Source: Anticarsia gemmatalis (taxonomy: Eukaryota > Arthropoda > Insecta > Lepidoptera > Erebidae). Taken from it: a DNA stretch of 64,000 bases. The stretch lies in NCBI RefSeq assembly GCF_050436995.1, contig NC_134764.1:186001-250000 (forward strand), in the 5' to 3' direction. The notes under the pieces are model-generated. The model was not told the DNA's origin. It did no database searches and saw nothing but the letters and a program-made list of their open reading frames with translations. The first letter of the stretch is position 1. Every line of letters begins with the position of its first letter. Positions 32,882-45,750 of the stretch are shown here, in pieces. Both the position numbers and the translations under genes were made by a program.

Positions 32882-34655
32882 GTAGAATTTACTCACTTTA
32901 CAAGAGAGCTAAAAACGGATAATCATGTTTTTTTTCATATGTGTTTCAAATTCCTAGAATGTATGATTCACATACGAAAAAATCAAGTTTGGGGGGATTA
33001 AATATTTTATTATCCTATATCAAATTGGTTTATAAATATCTTTAATAGACAAAACATTAAACTGATATGACACCACGAAATTTTAATTTTAAACTAGTAT
33101 GTAATAGTATTATGCATTGTCCTGCTCAAAACAGCAATAAAAAATCGCATTTGTACTTACGTCTTTGTTGCACTAGTGGGATGGAAAATGTTTGTAACAA
33201 ATATTTGCGCCAAATATTTGTTGTGTTGGTGCATTAGATCTGGCTAGAAGTGTGCTAAGTTGGTGCTTAGCTTTATTAATGTGGGACTAACTTATCGCCC
33301 TGGACGGTAGATATTAGCCGAGGCTATAAACTGCAGGATAACTCTTGATACAGTGTACACTACAGTACGATACAAAGCGGTTGAATTCATTTCTATTTTC
33401 AATACACTTGCTGCGCTGTATTGGATAAATGTGTTGAAATTCCAAAGCAAACTTTTATGACACACAACACTTTTTGATGCTTAATTTTGAAGGAAACAAC
33501 ACAACCTAGTACTTTTTTTAAATGTTTTCTAGTATGAACAGTAACATTTTTTAGTATCATATCAAACTTGTTAGATTAAGTGTACCCAACCTTCACTACT
33601 ACGGAAAATATTTAAACAGAATTTTTTAACCTAGACGTCCGGCTCGGGATTTCTATCCAAGACGTACCATAAATACCATCCAAATTCTAATCACATTTAA
33701 AAATTACCCTTGATCACGTGGAAAAAAGGTCATAAATAACAATCAAATTAAAACTTCTTAAGCCCTTCTTACACTGCACTACATTACGAGTGTACAAAAA
33801 TAGGTTGATTAAACATTCATAAGGTATTTGTTCCCCGGTGTAACGTGACGTCACTTGCGTCGCTTACACACAACACGTAAGCGGCCTTGTTCATCTTCCT
33901 TGCTGTTACATAAATAATAGATATTGTGTACTTACAACATTTTGAGATATTAGGAAGACTTGATTTTTTTATGAAAACACGTGGTGGTTTTTTAAAATAT
34001 GTGTTGTGGTACTTCATGTGGTTCTAGCGGTATGTAATTAATTTAAGTCATATATTAGCGATAGTTTGCATTTTTATTAGGTTTTTCGTAAAAGGTGATA
34101 TGCTACAAAAACCGAAACTGAAAAAAGGCGCACCTATTGTTTTCGACGTTCTTATGACGTCATAATGGGCGTGCCATTTATAAAAAAAGTCCTTCATATC
34201 ATACGTTAAAACCATACGAACAGTCTGTAACCAGAATATTCAGCAAATACAGGAAAAGGACCAAGAAAATCAACAGTCACAAAATCAAATGAAATCACGT
34301 CACCATCACATCAAAGTTGCACTAAAACATAATCCTCTACTAGCCATGATGGTGTAATAAACTGCCATGAATGTCGCGCACTCACGAGAGCGGCATAAAG
34401 CGAGCACCGTTATACTGCCGCTCTGCAAGTGACACGTTACGGGAAAATGCCGAGATTATGTCCTATGAGATGAAGTGTATAGTTTGTTATTATGTCCTGT
34501 GATATGAGAAGGGAGTGTAGTTTTTGTATACTTTGTCTTGGATTTCTACAGCTACTGTTATGAAGATTATAATGAATAGTCAATGAATCTTGAATCTTCA
34601 GTGACGTATTGTTTCTGGCAATTATATTATTTGCATAGATACGTACATTCAGTCA
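32882..34655. other. Gene-free stretch with three CRE sites
   Basis: No coding support. TGACGTCA palindromes occur at 33846-33853 and 34155-34162, each in a CpG-richer patch, about 0.9 and 1.3 kb downstream of the candidate exon; the third site (32325) lies upstream of it. 34280-34460 is another complex GC-richer patch that may be conserved non-coding sequence. Confidence 0.4.
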
Positions 34656-34692
34656 CGTGGGCGTCGCGTCGCATTGTAGTTACGTCACCGTT

Positions 34693-34785
34693 GCATTGTA
34701 GTCGCGTGGCAGTCGCGTAGCAGTCGTGTAGTAGTCTTGTAGCAGTACCGTAGCACTCGTGTAGCGATCTCGTAGAAAACGTGTC
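34693..34785 (+). repeat. Degenerate 11-bp minisatellite, CpG-rich
   Basis: About eight consecutive units of consensus CAGTCGYGTAG (clearest 34710-34720, 34721-34731, then diverging copies such as CAGTACCGTAG and CACTCGTGTAG). The 5' side (34650-34692) has irregular relatives. The spacing stays at 11 bp while bases drift. Confidence 0.75.
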
Positions 34786-36057
34786 GCTATTTAATCGGCG
34801 TCTTGTAGCCGTTGCGTCTTCATTACATTACGTTGTATTTGTCTAAAAAACCATGCTTTTAGCAACGAATACTACATAACCTAACATAATGTTTTAAAAA
34901 ACAGTGCTCAACTTCATTTAACGAACAACGCTTTACTATGAATAAATTCACATTCTCATATAAAACATTTTTCAAAGAAAGACACCAGACGTATCAAAGT
35001 ATAACTTACTTTAATCCATTAGTTAAAGCAAGTACTAAGTGCAAACATTCAAACAAAGATATGAATAGTACTTTATGCAAAATTATGAAAAACATTACTT
35101 TCCTTTTAACGCTGGTAGAGTAAAAATATACTGTACATTGTAGTTGGAAAAAACAAGTGAAAACAGTAGCAACTATGGCACAACACGAACTCGAAAATGT
35201 CCGAACTAAAATGAATGAATGTAATACAATGAAAGTTTTTTAAGTTTTCTTCATGAGGTTGTATGAAGGTAATGTGGATTTGTTTTCTCTTTTTGTGTAT
35301 GTTTGCTTTTGGCAATGAATGTTGTTTAGTTGTATTAATGTGAATGAAGCAAACAAAAGTTGCATGTATTTGTTCGTTGTATGGAAATGCAGCGAGATTC
35401 AAAATGTATGGTGCTAGGAAATAGCGGGTTCGTATGAAATGATGATAGTATGTTGCTGAAGCCAATCATTCATATCAAGGTAGAACAAAGTAATTCAATC
35501 ATATTGCAAGGATTGCAACAAGATTTCAGGAGTTGGTACATTGAAGTGAATATGTATTAGATAGCCACTTATGAATAATAATAGTACTTCTTCCAATAAC
35601 TTGCCACTTATTTATTTACGTAGTTTATTTATTTATTACAGAACAGCAGTCATATTTTTTATGATATTTCATGTAAATTACTTTTCACATTTCACGTTTT
35701 TTTCTGGCTTGATAAACTGACAGTAATAACGTCTAGAAAAATAGAAGAGACCTTTGCCCAACAGTGGGACTATATAAACTAACAAAAAATTTCCGAACTG
35801 TAACTATTTGTTAACAGAACAAATATAAAAGGGTAGTAATAATAAAGCGTGTAGGAACCGTGTGCGTATCAAAGGTATCGGGAGTCAATGGCGCAGAGAA
35901 TAGGCCGCTCGTATCGCTACAGCCGCGCAGTAATAGCCTCGTAGCTTTGTTAATACTATCGATACAGGTTAAATATGCCGTGTTTCACTAAAAAAATATG
36001 TAGGATTCAAAATATACAAGCTACTATTTGAAGTAAAAATATGATTTATGTTTAAAT
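34786..36057. other. Gene-free stretch
   Basis: No supported coding frame. A 61-codon plus frame and a 119-codon minus frame in 34.9-35.5 kb have biased, low-information composition. About 35748-35775 (GAGACCTTTGCCCAACAGTGGGA) is the 3' end of a family B SINE. Confidence 0.5.
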
Positions 36058-36165
36058 TGTGGCGCGGTCACTGTATGAGATCTCGGATTCGGTTCCCGGT
36101 TCGGGCTAAAAAGTATTGGTCTTTTCTAATTTAAATTAGAATGTTTCTCAATATTTGCTCTTGCC
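36058..36165 (+). mobile_element. tRNA-derived SINE, family C, partial copy
   Basis: TGTGGCGCGGTCA head, B box GGTTCCCGGTTCGGG region and the landmark AAGTATTGGTCTTTTCTAAT. The family's 3' tail is not present. Confidence 0.65.
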
Positions 36166-37537
36166 CAAAAGTACACAGCAAGTAGTTTTGTTAATGTAAT
36201 AAAAACCCATATTTATGAAATACTTCATACGAATATTTTATTTAATATTTTTTTGAAAGGATATTTTTAATATGGATGCAGAAGAGAGAATATAACTATG
36301 TAAATGTCTTTACTGCATTGTAACTCAAAAATAACTCACCACAATAAAACTACATTTAAACCAAGGTTGACTTTGTAACCCCTCAGTTACTAAGATAAAT
36401 ATAACACAATGAACATTAAGAGTGCCATTGTCCAAAACTCAGTACATTGTGCGATATCTGCTGGGTTGTTTGTTTGTCCCTCTCGCACACTCTCGCACTG
36501 TGGCTGCTCTCTTATATCTAGCACTAAATCTAGACCTCAGTGCAGTGCATATCTTTAAGTAATAAAGACAAACGCTTCGCTCACCCCTGGAGAGGGTTAG
36601 GTGCGAGTGAGAGCGATTAGCGATGTGAAATAATAATTTTGATAGTAAAAATTTAGGCCGCTCTGGCAGCCAATAGAAGAATACTGACAGTTAGATGCAT
36701 GTTGTTTGCGATGAGGTTTTGTAGATTGTCGAAGTTTCGGGGTAAGCTAACGACTTAAATGTCTAAGCCTTGATATTGTCAAACAGAATTCTTAAAAACT
36801 ACAATTTGGTGATATTTTATACACATAGACATTAAAAATACAGAACTTGATTGAAGAATAACTAAATTCGACAATTTATATAATTTAAGCAACATAAGTA
36901 CTACTGCAATAGTTACGAAAATCACTGGTAGCTCACCTAGACCTTATTTTGAGCCCAGTGACTAACATCTGCGATCTAGAATTTATAAGATTTTCTTTAA
37001 ATATCTACTAAAGTCACTTCCTCAACTCTACCTAGTTGGCAAATAGTTCTGTGGAACTTAGTTTTAGCTATTTTATAAGAGCAAAAAATCGCTGTCACTA
37101 CAACCTAGCCTGTCGAGTTTCCACGGCGACATGTTTGCACCGTCTCAAGACCTTATGAATATTGCTCCGATATTGCATCTCAGATATTCATATTGTGATG
37201 TCGCGTGCAACTTTTGTTCTACGACATAAACAGTAGAGAGCCCCTCTTTATTCCTTCTTGTATTATTCTAGAAGTGTTTTACGACCTTATTGCTTGTTTG
37301 TGTGGTGCTTTCCTTTTATGTTTATTGTCTAATAACACATTAGAATAGATTATAGTGTCCCTATGTATTCCTGGGAGTAGAAGTCTTGATCTTCAAGATT
37401 CAAAGTTTGTCTTTACGAAAATGTACTTAATTCTAGTCTAGCCTTTGAATCACATGGAATATCTCATGTCGTCCATAATGGTGGGGATTATACATCTAAT
37501 TTAGTTTTCCATGTAGTTATTGATTAAAAAATAAAAT
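36166..37537. other. Gene-free stretch
   Basis: AT-rich with no coding support. A complex patch at about 37100-37260 (CCACGGCGACATGTTTGCAC) could be conserved non-coding DNA, but there is no comparative evidence here. Confidence 0.45.
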
Positions 37538-37607
37538 AATAAATTTAACCAATGACTGCCCCACTTCTGGGCAAGGGTCTCCTCCCGTAATGAGGGAGGG
37601 GTTAGGC
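37538..37607 (-). mobile_element. SINE family B, 3'-end fragment
   Basis: GCCCCACTTCTGGGCAAGGG and TCTCCTCCCGTAATGAGGGA match the 3' end (minus-strand sense) of the full copy at 26487-26795; the copy stops after GGGGTTAGGC. 5' truncation is normal for retroposed SINEs. Confidence 0.75.
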
Positions 37608-40600
37608 TAAAGGTTAGCTTAGGTTTGTTAGGTTTTGGGGTTATTGAATACAAGTTTTAATTAATTGCAAACTTAAGAGATCTCTCCGCATATCTTGAAA
37701 AAGAGATGGTGTAGTGTATTGTAATTTTTCGCCTTAATGAATTGAAGATTTGGCAAGTATTTTTATCAAAACAAAAATTTTAATAAGAATAAGAAAAATA
37801 AATAATACAAAAAAGTAGCTTTTCTTTATATCTATCAAATTAAACACAGTAGTTCACCGTCTCAGTGTTATTACACTACAGACAGATATATTTTTCTTTT
37901 ATAATATAATCTTAAAAGGACGTATCATGATGAAACAGTTTACATTTCATTACTTCATCCGTTGTTTGAAGTTTTATTTTCATTCTAATTCTCTTTGCAT
38001 TAGACGTATACCGTACATTGTAACTTGTTTTTATATTTTTATTGTATGTTTCGTTTGTTGAACGTGTCTGCTTTTGTTCTGTACTTGATGCGCCGTACAA
38101 TTGTATGGGCTTGTGTTTTATTCGCTTTTTAGTATCGTTAGTAACACTGTTGGGTTTGTATTGAACAGTTTTGTTGTTAGCCCTCTGTCTTTTATTGCTG
38201 GACAATGGTCAGTTTGTAAATTTTGAAAAGTTCTATTTAACGTACTTACTAGTGACGACTAAATGGTTTAAGTTCTTTTCTTCCGCAAGTGATCGAGGAT
38301 TTAGAACTTTCTCCACTACTTGCGGAGAAACCTTCCATGCGTGAAACAATTGCAAATTACAATCAGAAATATTAAGCTAACGCATAATAGGTATGTTTCT
38401 GCAAAGATGTTTCGTCCTCCTACAATACATTGCCTTAAGAAACAGATCAAAGCCAGTAGATGTACCCTATATTTTTCAACATCTTATATTTCTAACTGTA
38501 TACTTTTCTAATATGACAAAACAGTAGTTACGTTAGATGTGTCGTGCTCGTTAGTTTCACGTGTCGGTCCCGCGCCGTGCTCGTGACGTCAGCACTACTT
38601 ATATTGTGAACTGAATTGAGTTTATAACGCTGACTCGGCAACATTGGACAGAAGAAAAATATTATATTGCACTTTAAATCTTTATACAGTCCTTTGTGGA
38701 ATCCGTTTGTAAACCTATAAGGCATCATAATGCATTTTTTCTTTTAGAGAGTCGCTTGGGACTTACGTTGAGCGTCCTTCAGTTCCATTAATATAATGCC
38801 TGTTATTGGAAAAAGGGCTTTAATGTTAATATTTTTCATATTCTTAAAGATTATTTTTATCATCTGACGATGTTAAAAATCATGAAATAACTCATTTTAT
38901 AATAACTCGATTCTTTCTCTCCAGTATTTTTATACTCTCACTGCAAAAGTTTTCAAAGCAAAATCCAAAACCTCAAAAACCGTTACCCAACCAACTGTTC
39001 CAAATGCAAAAACGATTTCTTTATTCGAATGCAGGAGAAAAAGGAAACGGCCTGTGAAGAAATATGGCGGCGACGTCGGGCAGGGTCGGTTATAAAACAT
39101 AACGTTGAACCGATATAACACCCGGGATATTGTGTGAACACGGAATTAGATGCGCTATCTCATACACTTTATGAAGCCTCGTGTTTCAGACGTCTAGTGT
39201 GGAGCTCAGATTAGACTACGACACTATGTTCTATAAATCGAACGTCTTTTATGAATATGAATCTTTATTGGTTGTGATACTAGCTAAATTATGTGTCTAC
39301 CCACCTGTGTCAATTGCTTTGACATTGATTTTGGAAAGAAAGTAATCTTTGTCTAAACATATGAGTTTTCTTCCGTTAAATGAGAAAAGGCTCAACAATT
39401 TTAAATTGATAAATATAGTTTAAATATTGAATTATCTGTAAAATACTTTTTATTGCCAATTATATGGCAGCCGTAAAATTCATGAGAAATAATTTGGTAT
39501 TAAGACAACTTTATTATTTCCTATATATAGACACACTACTCTAGGAAACAATAAAGAAAACAAGCTATTAAATAAAATACTTATTTCTATACGAAACGGG
39601 TAGGTACTGGAGCCACTTGATAAAATACTCATTTGTATATTAGTAGTTACAACTCCTCAGATATGAAAAGACAACTTGTTTTCATGTTAACAGAAATTAA
39701 TTCAATAAGAGTAAACGAAATTACTCCGAGCGAAGTTGAAGCGATAAATATCAATTATTTGGAGACTATTTAAGTGACGCTGTATTCAATAACAAGACTG
39801 TTTTATAAAGACATTTTAGGAGTATTTTGGCACATTTTTCGATTTAATTAAACTTTTGTGTATAAAGCAGAAAAAATCTAGAAAATAGCTAACTCTACCC
39901 GGAAATCAAACTAAGAGACTTCTACAAAATTTTACTATCTATATGAAAATATGAGAGTCTGGACTAACGATCTTAAAAAAAGGTAAAATGCTCCACAAAT
40001 AGCCAACAGGATAGTTTTAAAAGTTCATAGTCGTACCACGGTATACTTTACTTTTGTACTAAAACCCAAAAATATTAACCGACTATTTTATTCTCTCGAC
40101 GCGACTTTATGAGCTTCTCTCAAGAGAATTCTCATTTTAAAAGAACCACTTTAATTTGAAATCTCTCACAATATTTGTCCAAGGCGAGTTATTTTGTTGT
40201 ATGAGGCTGTGTTAATAAGTCGGCGGGGCGCGGATGAAAGGGAACGTGCCAAATACAACATAAATATCACAACATCGGACTTTTTGCCATTCAATCTAGT
40301 CTCCGTGGAATAAAGCCGCATTTGACGATGTTGCCTTACGACAAGGGGGGTATACGTTAGAGCTTTAACATGTAACAAAGCGATGGGAATATATTGTGTA
40401 TCTTGCTTTTGATGAACCGAACATGGTTCGATCAATTGACGTTTGAGCTTTCTATGTTTTATTAATCACGGACTGAAATATAAAGAAAAGGGTTATTCTC
40501 CCAGTAGATTAGTTTTCAATTACTATCGAGAAATTGATTAAAAGATCTATAAAATCTGTGAATTGCTCTATCAAATATACCACTAAAGATGTTTCACGCT

Positions 40601-43600
40601 ACAGAATGTCGCGACGGCCCGGGGCACAGCGAAAAAATATGGTATACTTTTTGCCTGATCGGCGTGAATCTACCTTTTCACTTGCAAAATAGCGTATCCA
40701 CCATAAATATACTTAGGAATGTATGTTAAAAAAATCCACTCACGAACACCACCGAACCGATCACATTCGCCACACACGAACATTCGCCAACCCACAAAAC
40801 AGCTCTAATACATACTCATCTTAAGACAATGTCAAAGCTGGGGTCGTTTTTTACCCAGGACGGGTGTAAGAGGCACGAGGCCCCCGGGAGCGCGCTATGA
40901 TCCCGACATGAGGAAATACATTCTAAATAATAAACACCAAGCCAGATTAACGAACGCTTTTACAACAAATTCAGAGGATTTGCCGGATATTTTTGTTATA
41001 GAAAATAGATTGAAGGATTTTTATGTAATTTGTTTTTTACATTAAATTATATTGCTATAAAGCTGTGGGTTCCTATTACTTAAGTCGTAATCATTTGACA
41101 CTCTAACATTCAGTGCCAGATAACGAACAAAGGTATTCAGTGTTAATATTTTTGGAAAAATAATCAGTTGCTTGATTTAAACTTGGATGAACCAGCTGTA
41201 CCAGTGAAACATTTTTGGATTAAAATGATGTGTTAAATTAGTTCTACACAGCGTTACACAAGACAAAAAAGACAAATAGTATAACAAATACTGCATGTTA
41301 AGAGACCGACGTTCACAAGTTATTACTACATTATTTCGTCAACCGTTTTGTTGTAACACTCCTAAGTGCTCAATTTTATCGTAGCCTAAATATAGGACAA
41401 CACCCACAGGACCTAAAAATATACGCAACAACGAGACATCCGGAGCGTCTGCAAACTTCAAAAATCTAATTACAAAATCTAATAAATTTGGCAATATGAG
41501 CGCTATTGTGCTCACACACGGCCTCTACGGCGTTGCTATTAATTTTTGACAAGCCCTGCCCTCGGTACAGACCTCGAATACTTTATTATATTTAATATTT
41601 TAGTTAATTACTTTACATGGAGGACGCGTGCGGTACTCCCGCTTAGTTCGTCAGCTAAAAATAAAACGGGTATTTGAAATTACGGGTTTTTTATTTGAAG
41701 ACCAGCCGTTTTTGGTCGGAAAATTCTAGAGACTCCTAGAATTTTGGTAGTGTTTTTTTTATTTTTTGCTTTGTTAAGAGCCTTCAATTGAATTCTGTGG
41801 AAGTTCTCTATTTAATAAACCTACGTACAGCGCAGTGACCGCACTTCTGACTTGATTGTTTTTTTAGAAAAATCTAGGAATGTGTAAAACAAAATTCGTG
41901 TGTGTTGTTCGATATTGAATGAGCTTTATCAAAGTTTTTTAGTCGTGGTTGTGTATTTCGTTTAATTTTCATTAAATGTAATAGAGTACATGTAAATGGA
42001 GCAAACCAACTTGATTTACCTACCTTATAGATGAATATTTAGACTACATTATACCTACCTATCTAAATAATACACAAATATTCGTAATCCGAAATCCACA
42101 AACCTCAAAGCTCTTTGTAGAGATAAAATAAGGAATATGAATGAAATATCGTTTGTTATCAGTCGTGGTATAGTCGCTGTATCGGTATACTGTGTGGTGT
42201 ATATATCGGTACTCTCGCTCCGCTCATACGAGATATATACGGGGACCGATACCGCGACACAGCTCTTCTTTATTATATAAATAATACGAAATGTGGAGGC
42301 TTGTTGCCAACGAGTTACTAAATAAATACGCATGTTAGGATATAAATAGAATTAACGGAGCACGTGTAACGCAGTGGTTAAAGCGTTGTCCGCTAGTGCT
42401 AAATGAACAAAAAATGATAATTCAGAACGATTGATTCGTAGAGCGAGGATTGGCTTTGAAACCAAGTTAGAAACAATATTTCTTATATACGTAGTCTCTC
42501 GCTTAATCATGGTAAATTAAAACAAAATTAGAGCGTTTTCAACACACACAAAGTATTTTAATTTCCATGAGTCGTCCTATAAATTATGAGTCCGTTAAAT
42601 CAAACGAATAAACCAATAACATCCCCCTTAAACTTACGTTTTACTGTAACTGTTCTAATTATCACCATTGATCAGATTTTATATAAAACTTCCCTCTTAA
42701 ATTGTTCGATAAAAGGTAGTACAATTATAAATCGATAGTATAGTTAATATGCAGAGCCGCCGGCTCGTGTGCGGTGTGTGACGCTGCATACCTAAACATT
42801 GTGAAACAAATACACGATCATGTTTGCTTCAGTACGACCGGGTGGAATATACACCTAATGTTTTGAACTTGCAGGGTTTTGTTCGGGTATAGAAACATTT
42901 ATTATTATTACTGTCAGAGATATGTAGGAACAATCGGTTTCTTGTGTCAAGTCAAAATTTGATAGAAAAAAATTAACTGCTTTTCTAGCGGACTAATAAT
43001 ATGAAGTGAGAAAATTTGCAATATATATTATAATATAAATGCAATGTACTATAGATAGATTATATTCTGAGATAAACAACAGATAAATTGTAAACAAAAA
43101 AAAAACTAAGTACATACACCTAGAAACCGAAACCAAAATACATAGATAATTTTAAACTAATTTACATTATTTTGTACAACTGACTAACTGAAAACATTGC
43201 TATGAGTATAAATGTCAACACGTCAATATAGATTGTAAACGTAAACAAATAACTCATAAATATAACATTATTTTAATTCACAAACACATTGATACTCACA
43301 ATGAAACGATTCCACGTAACAACATAGTACGAGTTTGTAGTGTTTCACGAATCACGCGGGAATTAGCTATCAATTATAAATGTTCACGTTCAATATCAAA
43401 TGGACTGCCAATATGTAATTACATTCATATTGAAAAGCCTGTGGGAAGAGGAACAATGGGCTTGTTTTGTTATGAGCTTTGCGCAATTTTACATGTATTT
43501 ATTATTTTGTAAAATATCGGCTTATGTTTTACCCCAAAATATTTTTTTATACTGAAACGACAAAATATTACCTAATCAGTTCAGGTATTTAGCTATAAAA

Positions 43601-43778
43601 GCATGAAAAACAGTGCTAATTATTATTATGAACTTACTATATATATTTATAATATTCTCACTAGTTCTGTTGTAATGCGTGAACATCTAGCATTTAATTT
43701 GTGTAAAAAAGTTTTGGACTTCTTTATAATTAGGTAAACCTAGACTCAAAAGACTTACCTATTTCCTACGACACTAGG
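37608..43778. other. Long gene-free stretch
   Basis: No coding frame is supported; the longest frames (up to 97 codons) are anonymous and AT-driven. TGACGTCA lies at 38584-38591 in a CpG-rich patch. 42172-42258 folds into an imperfect hairpin with outer arms GTCGCTGTATCGGT and ACCGATACCGCGAC. 42358-42390 (CACGTGTAACGCAGTGGTTA) is a decayed SINE head. Complex patches at 40830-40910 and 41490-41660 may be non-coding elements. Confidence 0.45.
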
Positions 43779-43827
43779 AGACCTCAAATAAAACCCCTGT
43801 AGCCCGCAGAGGTTTTATTTGAGGTCT
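43779..43827. repeat. Perfect 17-bp hairpin
   Basis: Arms 43779-43795 (AGACCTCAAATAAAACC) and 43811-43827 are exact reverse complements around a 15-base loop. No flanking duplication was identified. Confidence 0.75.
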
Positions 43828-45040
43828 TCATATTTAAATAGATTTTCATCTCATTCTTACTTAAAGTCAAATATCTAAATAGAAACCAGATTCCTATCAA
43901 TCTCTTAACAACCTACTAAAACTATCAATTTTTGTATCACGACGAGCAAAAGAAGCCAACTTATCACATATTCTCTCGTAGATTCTTATCAAACTGCCTC
44001 CGCAGACATTTTACCGATATGTATCATACAACACGCGAAAAAAGCACATTTTACTCTTATCTGGAATCGAATCTGGCACCATCCCATAGAATAAATTGTG
44101 TAGCGCAATTTTCCCTCATGGGTGTGATTGATCACTGTTTTGATTACAAAATGGCGGCGATTGTCACTCGTAACAAATGGGAAATAACGCAATCATATTT
44201 GAGCTTACTGCGAAATACACTACAAAACAAAATATTGTTTTATTTTCGGCAAAAATCCAGTGTGCTAGATAAATTATATTGGAATTGTGATGTGTATTTG
44301 ATAATATTCAGATAGTTCTTTTTAAATCGCTTGGATTAGGTAACGTTGTAGGTTAATCAAATCAAAAAATCTGATTTACCCAGTTAATATGACTTTAACT
44401 TCATATTTCTTGCCTTGGCAGGTCTTTGTTTAGTGTGATTGTGAATATAGGTAGAGAGGAACACTTTCTATTCCTTCACTCTCAAAGCCTCCGTATATAT
44501 CTACATTGTGTTACATACACAATTCTCGTAAAACAATCCATTCAGCATTTTCAAAAGATAAATCTTGAATCCATAGTTGTTAATCCGAATGCATCGAGTC
44601 AAGTCAGTTGGGAGCAAAAGCTTTCAATGTTAGACCCATATCCCCGTGTTATTACCCCCACTATCAGTTCCATTCGGATTTCTCTCGGGAATCGAACCTG
44701 CCACTTTGTAAGCTGCACCGCAACGCAGCCAAATCTTCGAGATATTACTGTAACATTGCAATTCGGGAAGTTTAACTCTTCTCTCATTGAAAATTACACT
44801 TTATTTTCTAAGGCATAAAGTTGTTTTTGAATTGTGTTAGTGGCTGTCGCTTTAAGCCCTGGTTTCAGCGAAAGGCGCAATTAAACTCACAGACACGTAT
44901 ACAACCTGCTGAAGTTAGAAAACTAATATTGTTGCTTTAAAATATACGAGTGTTTCTAAGAATAAAATTCTATTTATAAGAATAGAAGATTTTGTGGCGG
45001 AATCTCTTCAACCAACTAGAATCTTTCATTTAATATTTTT
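43828..45040. other. Gene-free stretch with a tRNA-like SINE head
   Basis: 44686-44740 on the minus strand reads a tRNA-like head with B box GGTTCGATTCCCGAG, a likely unrelated SINE remnant. The 127- and 130-codon plus frames here (43932 and 44426) have no domain, and the second runs through this SINE head, so neither is called. Confidence 0.5.
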
Positions 45041-45206
45041 TCTTGTGTCGCAAGGATTTTTACAAACATACCAACAACGGTCACAAAGTACTACCAGATC
45101 CGAAACAACTATTTGTGGGTCGCACAATTAATTATTTCGTGTGGGTATCGAACCCACGACACAATGGTAGTGGCGTAGCAACCTTAACCACTGCGCCACG
45201 CAGCTA
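45041..45206 (-). mobile_element. tRNA-derived SINE, family A, slightly shortened copy
   Basis: Minus strand: TGCGTGGCGCAGTGGTTAAG head, B box GGTTCGATACCC, body AATAATTAATTGTGCGACCC, and AAATCCTTGCGACACAAGAA near the 3' end. The last ~20 bases of the family are lost. Confidence 0.82.
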
Positions 45207-45595
45207 GAACAGATATTAGCTAGTTTTAGAAAATATAAAAACTTATAAAGATTTGTGATTGATACATATTTGGTTTATGACAATTATTGCATAGCAAGTT
45301 ACAATAAAACAGCACGATAAAAAAAATCTGTGTTCGTATGTTTTTTTTTTGTCACACAACCTGACATTTTTTAATATCAATCACCTTTTATAAAATCTAA
45401 TAACAGCAACCAACGTGTAGGTGCTTCAAGACTTGTTCAATATATTCTAAGCCCGTCCCGTTGGCTTTACAGTTATTCTCAATACTATTGATATTAAATT
45501 CCTCGGAGTCTATTTTTATATGCTATCACAGTACTCAGCCGAAGGTATTTTATGATTTAGTTTGTTCGAGAGCTTTGTTATTTCGATTCTAAAAC

Positions 45596-45750
45596 TACCA
45601 ACCCATTTCTGTCCTACTGCTGGGCAAGGGTTAGGTTAGACCTTGAGTCTACTACGCTGGCCAATTGCGCGTTGGGGACTTTGCATACCTTCAAGAAATG
45701 TTGTTATCACGTCACGTTCGCATCACGATGTTTTCCATTAAAGCTTAAAT
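45596..45750 (-). mobile_element. SINE family B, 5'-truncated copy
   Basis: TCCTACTGCTGGGCAAGGG, CTTGAGTCTACTACGCTGGC and CATCACGATGTTTTCC match the inverted body of family B. The tRNA-like head is missing and the central block is rearranged (TTATCACGTCACGTTCGCAT replaces the normal sequence). Confidence 0.72.

Noticed and set aside
34693..34785. CRISPR-like array
   Set aside because: The 11-bp units are contiguous without spacers, and the genome is evidently eukaryotic; no CRISPR array is present anywhere in the window.
35106..35465. 119-codon minus-strand frame
   Set aside because: Biased His/Phe/Tyr composition with no known motif; most likely chance in AT-rich DNA.
43932..44818. 127- and 130-codon plus-strand frames
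   Set aside because: No recognisable domain or start context; the second includes an inverted tRNA-like SINE head.
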